NCBI GenBank assembly: GCA_019454045.1
Contig: SKCR01033651.1
Coordinates: 1 to 64,000, forward strand
Direction: 5' to 3'
Length of the DNA: 64,000 nt
Source: Zanthoxylum bungeanum
Lineage: Eukaryota; Streptophyta; Magnoliopsida; Sapindales; Rutaceae
Shown here: positions 57,395 to 64,000 of the stretch, one piece after another
Layout of the letters: each line of letters opens with the position of its first letter
Position numbering within the stretch: position 1 is the first letter of the stretch
Program-made: the position numbers and the translations under genes
Notes under the pieces: model-generated
Databases searched by the model: none
What the model was told of the DNA's origin: nothing
What the model saw: only the letters and a program-made list of their open reading frames with translations

Positions 57395-59372
57395 TGTTGG
57401 TTTCTATAATATGTCCCAAGGAAAGATTAAGCATTCATGAAATACAACAAAGAATATATATAAAAGACGAAGTATGGCGGAATCATACTTACAATGCTTT
57501 GTTGATGAAGAAAAACAAACCAAATGGAAGCTCCAAGGTGGATGACTTTCGGCCAAGGAAGACAAGAAGAAGGAAGCTCCAAGCTTTGTGTATTCCTTGC
57601 TCTATGATGGTTTCCCTATCACCTCTTTTGATCCCTTGAAGGTGCTAGCCTTGTATGTTCCAAAAAATAACCTTTTCTTCAAGCTTTTGGCAACCAAAAT
57701 GAAGAAGATGAAGACCAAAAACTGCATGCAGTTTTCGGCCAAGTGAGAGAGAAGAGAGTTTTTTTTTTCTTTTGTTCTTTTTTTTGATTTTTGATACCAA
57801 AAATCAATTTATATTTATGCCATAATATTTATTAAATAATAATAAATCTATGACACAAGCCATGCAAAGGCTTAGAGTGTCAAACACTCTAATTCCATGC
57901 ATAACATTTGAGTGAATCACACACTATCACCATGCAATGCATCATCAATATAATAATACATATAATGACATGTGTCATGTGGGCCCCACACGTTTCCAAA
58001 TGAAAGTGGGCCCACTTGCACTCACGCGTTCGGGTTCGATATTTCCGAAATACCGAACTTGCGTTGCGACGTTAATTAAATCGAATTTAAATAAATAATC
58101 GCTCCTAGCGAAATTATTATTTACGTCGCTTACGAATTAATTCTAAATTAACTCGTATGCCCGAATTAAAATCTAATTTTAATTTCGCGTCGAAATCGAA
58201 TTTCAATTATTATATCGAATATAATAATTTTACTGATTAATTCCAAATTAATCGTTCTCTCTCTCTAAATAAGGCACTTTATCCGAGATAAAGTTTCTCC
58301 GCAATTAATCCAAGATTAATTAAGTTCGAATCAAAAATCATAGGTGAATCTTCAGGAAGCGACCCAAGAGATCTCCGGATATGTTGGCAGTGAATACGGT
58401 CGTCGGATAATCCGAACACGGACGTACCTCGTACTACGTTCTTACCGATTCACAAGACAAGGTTGGCTTCTAGCAAAGCGCCATGCCTACCCAATTCTCC
58501 AGAAATATTCTTATAGGAATATAAGATCTATATCAAGCGTAGTATACCGTAGTATTGCGTACATCGATCCAGTATCGGATGATCACATGCTAGGCCTGGG
58601 GCTGGAGATGTGTCTGCCCCGTACGAAACATATATCAGACATCAAGCAACTAGTCTCTTTAAATCGGACAATCCTGACCTTGTCATATTGTCCCGACGGT
58701 TGCAATCTTTTATAGAGTACTAGTTCTGTGTCCTGCGTGATCATCACCTCCATATGTCTGAAGCGATACTTCCATCTTGACATCACATCCAGTACACTAC
58801 GATTCTCGATAAACCCAGAAGAGGTGTACACAGAACCGGTTAAGGTCCCCAACCACCAAAACCAAAGTTTACCGATTGTCGCAAGTACTAGCGATGTAAG
58901 TCTCAGGTTAAGACCATATACACCTACCCTGATGCGGCCTCCCATAGACACGCAGACATACTACCAATGGGATTCCGCGGGGTCTATCCAGAGCGAAGCT
59001 GTTTTCCGTACCATCGGTAAAACACAACCTCCTATCGCACTTGCATAAGTATCCAATACTTAAATATATGAGAACTATGCCGTTGTGCCCTCACAACGTG
59101 CACAAGCGCAATACTAGTCTATTCCGCATTATCGATGTCCAGTCTCGATAATACTACGACTAGGGATATTTAATGATTAAACCTTTGGGGACTGATACTG
59201 TCTCATATCATTCTCAGTCCAGGTACTAATCATATGGACTTTCGCCATTTATAACTCAAAGTAAATAATATTACAAAACGGCAAAAGGCAATTTCATTAT
59301 CACATAGTTAATTTTGTACAATAATACAATATCATTTACAAACAGTGACGCTATGGGACATAATGTCTAACA
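57395..59372 (-). repeat. Copia I 3' LTR
   Basis: TGTTGGTTTC to ATGTCTAACA, 1,978 bp. Inverted-repeat array at 58030-58325, for example arm TTCGATATTT at 58035-58044, spacer CCG, second arm 58048-58057 (one mismatch), and ACTTTATC near 58275 with spacer CGA. Confidence 0.85.
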
Positions 59373-59385
59373 ATCTCCCACTTGG
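59373..59385 (-). promoter_or_regulatory. Copia I polypurine tract
   Basis: Minus-strand CCAAGTGGGAGAT, overlapping the stop region of pol, next to the LTR. Confidence 0.8.
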
Positions 59386-59386
59386 C

Positions 59387-61450
59387 CTATAGCAAGTCAC
59401 TCAAGCATCTAATACCCGAACTATGTATGTGTCGTTCAAAAAATTGCTGTAGAACAGCTTTCGTCAGCGGATCTGCAATGTTGTCATCTGATGTGACCTT
59501 CTCGACTTTTACATCGCCACGATGTATAATCTCCCGAATCAGATGATAACGTCGAAGAACATGCTTGGACCGTTGATGAGACCTTGGTTCCTTAGCCTGT
59601 GCTATAGCCCCGTTATTGTCACAATACAATGGAACGGGCTCAGCTGCTAACGGAACTACTCCTAATCCGATTAGGAACTTTCGGATCCAAACTGCCTCCT
59701 TTGCTGCTTCAGATGCAGCGATGTACTCCGCTTCTGTTGTTGAATCGGCAACAGTATCTTGCTTGGAAGATTTCCAGCTCACTGCTCCGTTATTCAAGCA
59801 AAAAATGTACCCGGATTGCGACTTGTAGTCATCCTTGTCGGTTTGGAAACTTGCATCGGTATACCCAGATACCGCAAGTTCTCCACCTCCATAAATTAAG
59901 AAAGCATCCTTAGTTCGTTTAAGATACTTAAGGATATTCTTAACTGCTATCCAGTGACCTTCACCTGGATCGGCCTGATAGCGACTGCACATGCTCAAAG
60001 CATATGAGACATCAGGTCGTGTACAAATCATGGCATACATGATCGATCCGACTGCCGAGGCGAACGGTATCCGACTCATGTGGTCTCTCTCTTCCTGAGG
60101 CTTAGGACACATGTCCTTAGACAGAGAGGTACCACGTACCATTGGAACCAATCCCCTCTTGGATTGTTCCATGTTGAATCTCTTCAACACTTTATCAATG
60201 TATGTACTCTGGGAGAGTCCAAGCAGCTTTCTAGATCTATCCCTGTAGATCTTTATTCCAAGAATAAAGGCTGCTTCTCCCAGATCTTTCATGGAGAATT
60301 TTAATGAAAGCCAAGCTTTCACCGACGTTAGCATGGGAATGTCATTGCCTATAAGCAATACGTCGTCGACATAAAGGACAATAAAAGTAAGTGCTCTCCC
60401 ACTAACCTTCTTGTATACACAAGGGTCATCTGCGTTTTGCACGAAATCATATTCTTTTATGATCTCATCAAAACGCTGATTCCATGACCGTGATGCTTGC
60501 TTCAATCCATAAATGGATCGATTTAACTTACAAACGTTGTTTGCAAGTCTAGGTACGATAAAACCGTCAGGTTGTTGCATATAAACATCCTCCAAAAGGT
60601 TTCCGTTAAGGAAAGCGGTTTTAACGTCCATCTGCCATATCTCGAAGTCGAAATATGTAGCTATTGCAAGCATTATCCGAATGGATTTAATCATGGCAAC
60701 GGGTGAGAAGGTTTCGTCATAATCAATACCATATTGTTGACGATACCCCTTCGCTACAAGCCTAGCCTTGTATGTTTGTACGTTGCCATCCATGTCGGTC
60801 TTCTTCTTGAAGATCCATCTGCATCCAATAGGCTTTACGCCTTTTGGTGCATCAACCAGTGTCCAAACTTGGTTGGCGTACATGGAATCCATCTCGGACT
60901 TCATGGCTTCTTGCCATAAAGCGGAATCGATATTTTGTATCGCTTCCTCATACGTAGCCGGCTCATTATCCTCAATAAGATTAATATCTATATGAGGTGA
61001 GATCAGGAACCCATACCTCTCAGGTACTGTTCTAACTCTCTCCGACCTACGCGGTCCTTGTGTATGTGAAGTTTGTGGTACAGACTCATCCCGGATGGTC
61101 TGTTCTTGTTCCGTCGTTGATTCATTGCCAGGAACAGTATCACTACGATCTTCATCGAGTTCTACTTTCCTCCCACTTACCACTGCATTTAGGAATTCCT
61201 TCTCAAGGAAAACCGCATGTAGAGCAACAATCACTTTGTTCTCTTGTGGGTAATAGAAGTAATATCCTTTGGTTTCCCTAGGATATCCAACGAAAAGGCA
61301 TTTATCAGATTTGGGTTCAAGTTTGGTGCCTTCCAAACGTTTAACATATGCCCAGCATCCCCAAATCTTTAGGAAAGAGAAACCTGGTTTCCTTCCTGTC
61401 CATATCTCATATGGGGTCTGTTTAACAGACTTCGACGGTACCTTATTCAA
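59387..61450 (-). CDS. Copia I integrase C-terminus, reverse transcriptase and RNase H
   Basis: A 687-codon frame. Residues 1-90: integrase C-terminal region (YEIWTGRKPGFSFLKIWGCW, VGYPRETKGYYFY). Residues ~190-430: RT, with VDAPKGVKPIGCRWIFKKK, KARLVAKGY, QMDVKTAFLNG (catalytic Asp ~275) and the active site LYVDDVLL at ~359-366. Residues ~530-680: RNase H with TDASF (Asp ~533), TEAEY (Glu ~573) and YCDNNGA (Asp ~611). The stop lies only ~15 bp before the 3' LTR. No internal stop. It is part of the gag-pol polyprotein and is disconnected upstream by a one-base deletion near 61478; the first Met shown is internal, not a real start. Confidence 0.9.
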   Translation of the reverse strand: MNKVPSKSVKQTPYEIWTGRKPGFSFLKIWGCWAYVKRLEGTKLEPKSDKCLFVGYPRETKGYYFYYPQENKVIVALHAVFLEKEFLNAVVSGRKVELDEDRSDTVPGNESTTEQEQTIRDESVPQTSHTQGPRRSERVRTVPERYGFLISPHIDINLIEDNEPATYEEAIQNIDSALWQEAMKSEMDSMYANQVWTLVDAPKGVKPIGCRWIFKKKTDMDGNVQTYKARLVAKGYRQQYGIDYDETFSPVAMIKSIRIMLAIATYFDFEIWQMDVKTAFLNGNLLEDVYMQQPDGFIVPRLANNVCKLNRSIYGLKQASRSWNQRFDEIIKEYDFVQNADDPCVYKKVSGRALTFIVLYVDDVLLIGNDIPMLTSVKAWLSLKFSMKDLGEAAFILGIKIYRDRSRKLLGLSQSTYIDKVLKRFNMEQSKRGLVPMVRGTSLSKDMCPKPQEERDHMSRIPFASAVGSIMYAMICTRPDVSYALSMCSRYQADPGEGHWIAVKNILKYLKRTKDAFLIYGGGELAVSGYTDASFQTDKDDYKSQSGYIFCLNNGAVSWKSSKQDTVADSTTEAEYIAASEAAKEAVWIRKFLIGLGVVPLAAEPVPLYCDNNGAIAQAKEPRSHQRSKHVLRRYHLIREIIHRGDVKVEKVTSDDNIADPLTKAVLQQFFERHIHSSGIRCLSDLL

Positions 61451-61467
61451 AATAAGTATAGCACTGT

Positions 61468-62406
61468 TTAATGCGTATCCCAGAAGGATATTGGTAGCTC
61501 AGTGCGACTCATCATTGACCTCACCATGTCCAACAAGGTGCGGTTTCTCCGTTCGGACACACCGTTTAATTGTGGTGTTCCAGGAGGAGTCCACTGTGAA
61601 AGAATACCATATTCTTTCAAGTAATCTTGAAACTCATAACTTAAGTATTCGCCACCACGGTCTGACCGTAATGTCTTGATACTCATCCCTGTTTGTTTCT
61701 CCACTTCGTGTCGAAACTCTTTGAATTTCTCAAAAGTTTCCGACTTGTGTCTCATAAGATACACATAACCGTAACGAGATGCATCATCTGTAAAGGTTAC
61801 GAAGTAGTGAAATCCACCTCTAGCCTGGCTAGACATGGGCCCGCATACGTCAGTATGAACGAGAGCTAACAGTTCTGTGGCTCGTTCACCTTTACTGCTA
61901 AAAGGTGATTTAGGCATTTTACCTAAAAGACAAGATTCGCAGACGTCATATGAATTGGGATCAAATTCGTCCAAGTACCCACTCTTTGAAAGTGTGGATA
62001 TGCGAGTCTTGTTGATGTGTCCTAGACGACAATGCCACATATAAGCTTCATCTTTTAGATTACTCCTTTTGAGCCTTTTGTTTGTCATTTTAGGAGATTC
62101 ATTTATATTCAAAATATAAAGACCGTTATTTGCAACAGCTGTGCAAATTTCTGCATCATTTTTATATAAATTACACCCAGTGTTCCTGAATACAAAAGTG
62201 TAACCCTGCTGGGTTAACAAGGATACAGATATAATATTCCTAGTTAAACTAGGTACAAAATAACAGTTCAAAAGTTTAAGTTCATGCCCTGAGGGCAGTA
62301 CTAAAACAAAAGTCCCTACGGCCAAAACAGCAACTGGTGTTCCGTTTCCGACCCGTAGATCCATCTCCCCTGATGCCAGCACCCTGCTATCATGCAGATC
62401 CTGCAC
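61468..62406 (-). CDS. Copia I protease end and integrase
   Basis: A 312-codon frame. Zinc-binding GAG-pre-integrase: WHCRLGH (His 125, His 130) and CESC (Cys 156, Cys 159). Core: HTDVCGPM (Asp 186), RSDRGGEY (Asp 249), GVSERRNR (Glu 285), giving the DD35E spacing exactly. It ends SFWDTH-stop, where J reads SFWGYALN; the loss of one G near 61478 shifts the frame into pol. The protease active site (FDSGCGAHICTD) lies just upstream, near 62405-62440, between this frame and gag. Confidence 0.9.
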   Translation of the reverse strand: MQDLHDSRVLASGEMDLRVGNGTPVAVLAVGTFVLVLPSGHELKLLNCYFVPSLTRNIISVSLLTQQGYTFVFRNTGCNLYKNDAEICTAVANNGLYILNINESPKMTNKRLKRSNLKDEAYMWHCRLGHINKTRISTLSKSGYLDEFDPNSYDVCESCLLGKMPKSPFSSKGERATELLALVHTDVCGPMSSQARGGFHYFVTFTDDASRYGYVYLMRHKSETFEKFKEFRHEVEKQTGMSIKTLRSDRGGEYLSYEFQDYLKEYGILSQWTPPGTPQLNGVSERRNRTLLDMVRSMMSRTELPISFWDTH

Positions 62407-63338
62407 ATCAGTACAAATATGAGCACCACAACCAGAATCAAAAATCCAATTTTAAAACTAGAAGTATTCATATTTATCTCAATAACAAACATACCAGAGG
62501 CAATGGCCTTTCCAGCCTTGATATCCTCCCTCTGCACAATGCTCATTCGGCAGTCACGTTTCCAGTGACCCCTCTTGCCGCAGTTAAGGCAGATGTCCCG
62601 AGATTTGTCCTTTGGCTTCCTAGAAGCCACTGTCAACTTGCCTTTACCCTTCTTTTTGAACTTCTTCTTCCTTGCACCTCCAATTGCCTTGGGGCCACCC
62701 TTTGGCGCATGAGAGGTCAATGCAAAATGCGCCTCGCGCTTGCTCCCCTTTAGGAGTTCCCTTTCGGACTCCTTCAGCACAGACAACAACTCTCCAAGAG
62801 TGTCATCAGTATCCATCAACTTATAGTTGATGATGATTTGTTTCCAAGTATCAGGAAGTGACTGCAAGATCATATCTATAGTCAGCTCAGCCTCCAAGAC
62901 TATTCCCATATTGGCCAACTCATCAATGTCGGCGATCATTTGAGTCCCGTGGACTTCAACTGATGCGCCGTCTGTCATCCGGGAGCGGAAGAGTTTCCTT
63001 ACTAGCTCGTACCTCTTCATCCGCTTATTGGTGCGGTGAAGATCACGCAATCTTGCCATCATGTTATAGGGATCCAAGTCCCTATTCTGGCGTCTGAAAT
63101 GCTGAGTCATTGCAGCTAGCATAACTGACTGAGCTTGGTCACAATCATCACTATGAGTTTTCCATAACTCTAGCTCCAGTGGCTCAGTGGGTTTAGGCGG
63201 GAGAGGTCTCTGAATAGTATACAGTATCCTCTCAGCCCCAAGCACTATCTTGAGGTTCATTTCCCAGTCGGCAAAGTTTGTCCCTTTGAAGACATTATCG
63301 CCCATGATTATGTCGCGGATATTACCTTTGCCAATCAT
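62316..63338 (-). CDS. Copia I gag
   Basis: A 340-codon frame starting MIGKGNIRDIIMGDN; the second Met (residue 12) is the start by comparison with J. Capsid: FADWEMNLKIVLGAERILYT, LELWKTHSDD, MIADIDELANMGIVLEAE, ILQSLPDTWKQ. Lysine-rich linker (residues 214-245), then a complete zinc knuckle CLNCGKRGHWKRDC (residues 250-263). After SSFK (~296) one A is missing from a run (about 62452), so the last ~44 codons are out of frame and overlap the integrase frame. Packages the element RNA into cytoplasmic particles. Confidence 0.9.
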   Translation of the reverse strand: MIGKGNIRDIIMGDNVFKGTNFADWEMNLKIVLGAERILYTIQRPLPPKPTEPLELELWKTHSDDCDQAQSVMLAAMTQHFRRQNRDLDPYNMMARLRDLHRTNKRMKRYELVRKLFRSRMTDGASVEVHGTQMIADIDELANMGIVLEAELTIDMILQSLPDTWKQIIINYKLMDTDDTLGELLSVLKESERELLKGSKREAHFALTSHAPKGGPKAIGGARKKKFKKKGKGKLTVASRKPKDKSRDICLNCGKRGHWKRDCRMSIVQREDIKAGKAIASGMFVIEINMNTSSFKIGFLILVVVLIFVLMCRICMIAGCWHQGRWIYGSETEHQLLFWP

Positions 63339-64000
63339 CTTGACAACTATAGTCCAACTATAAAGTCAACGATGTTATGGTACAGTCAAACTGTTACATA
63401 TAAAAATAACAATATATTAGTCCAACTAATTATTTAAAATATTGACGAAATAATTTTGAAAGACGCGTAAGGCTAAATATCTGAATGAAATTGCAAATTC
63501 AATAATAGCCTCCCACTATTTTCTTCAAGTTTCTAACCCTCTGTAGACAACTCGGGAAATAGAATTTCCTAGTGGGCTAGGATCCCGTTAAATAACACAC
63601 AACCTTGACTTTGGCCAACAAGTTGTATGATATTTAACTAGGTAGATCTCGAAGACCAATTGGATCCCATCCAATTCCTAGATCCGGTAGGTGGACATCC
63701 AAGTCCGAAACATATATATCTAATACATATGTCAATGTATCTAATACATTTTCCTAACCATTTCCTCTGAATCAACTAAGCCTTGGCTTTGGCACAACAA
63801 ACCTAATGATTCCAGTTAAGCGGGACCCGTTGACAAGGAAAATTTCGTAATCAATGTCGATGGACAAGAAGTGATCTTGACTTTGGCCAACAAATCACAA
63901 CTTGGACAGGACACCGATGTGGAACAAAACTCTCATGATTCAAACACATCCTCAATTGACAAAGGTCTTGACTTTGGCCAACAAACCAATGCCAATTTCG
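63339..64000 (-). other. Copia I untranslated leader (partial)
   Basis: Same sequence as 11590-12170 in B and, reversed, 35620-36330 in J. No coding sequence is seen. The four CTTGACTTTGGCCAACAA-type motifs start at 63604, 63781 (variant), 63876 and 63966. Confidence 0.75.

Larger units (their letters stand above)
57395..64000 (-). mobile_element. Copia I, nearly intact, right end outside window
   Basis: Minus-strand element with 3' LTR, purine tract, full pol, full gag and 660 bp of leader; the 5' LTR is not in the window. Gag, integrase and RT-RNase H frames are separated only by two single-base deletions. All catalytic residues looked for are present. The family resembles Angela/BARE elements in its LTR start, its purine tract and RT sequence. 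It is the best candidate in the window for a source of helper proteins for its relatives. Confidence 0.85.

Noticed and set aside
59616..61281. Many ORFs on the plus strand over Copia I pol (also 38070-38342 and 29660-29917)
   Set aside because: Antisense shadows of RT and integrase coding sequence.

Overview
The window looks like a repeat-dense, probably pericentromeric or heterochromatic, stretch of an AT-rich plant (most likely eudicot) nuclear genome. Almost every base belongs to LTR retrotransposons inserted into one another. The only host-gene sequence recognised is a C-terminal fragment of a LONELY GUY (LOG) type cytokinin-activating phosphoribohydrolase at 180-530, cut at its left side by a Copia LTR. 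No tRNA, rRNA, CRISPR or complete host gene was recognised. Letters A to N below name the elements in this window only.

Layout. 1-179: end of a minus-strand Copia LTR (A). 180-530: LOG fragment. 870-3755: 3' internal region and LTR of a plus-strand Athila-like Gypsy (E). 3756-5779: minus-strand LTR and PBS of a related Gypsy (D), so two ~2 kb LTRs lie tail to tail around 62 bp. 5780-5848 and 15714-21427: a decayed plus-strand chromovirus-like Gypsy (C), split by a full Copia (B, minus, 5849-15713, TSD TGCAG). 21441-22542: Gypsy-like minus LTR (N). 22543-24792: 5' LTR and leader of Copia F. 24793-26868: two Gypsy LTR pieces (M, L) around a Copia integrase remnant (G). 26869-57394: Copia H (minus), split by a Tat/Ogre-like Gypsy K (minus, 29751-55456, TSD TGCAT). 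K itself holds Copia J (plus, 32201-42219, TSD GTGTC) and a solo LTR of its own group (plus, 50197-52966, TSD GACTG). 57395-64000: Copia I (minus), inserted in the gag of H and running off the window.

Insertion order can be read directly: G, then L, then H, then K, then J or the solo LTR; I is also later than H. A, B, F, H, I and J belong to one Copia family. It has ~1.9-2.1 kb LTRs starting TGTTGGACA, an initiator-Met type PBS and a purine tract ending AAGTGGGAGAT, which resembles the Angela/BARE group. I is nearly intact (gag, protease, integrase, RT and RNase H with two single-base frameshifts). J and H carry many stops. B has well-matched LTRs and a perfect TSD but a ruined coding region, so it was probably mobilised in trans.

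The most interesting unexplained structure is in the Copia LTRs: a run of about ten short inverted repeats with three-base spacers, whose arms have changed together between copies. A second one is a set of four copies of an 18-base motif kept at the same spacing in the untranslated leaders of B, I and J.
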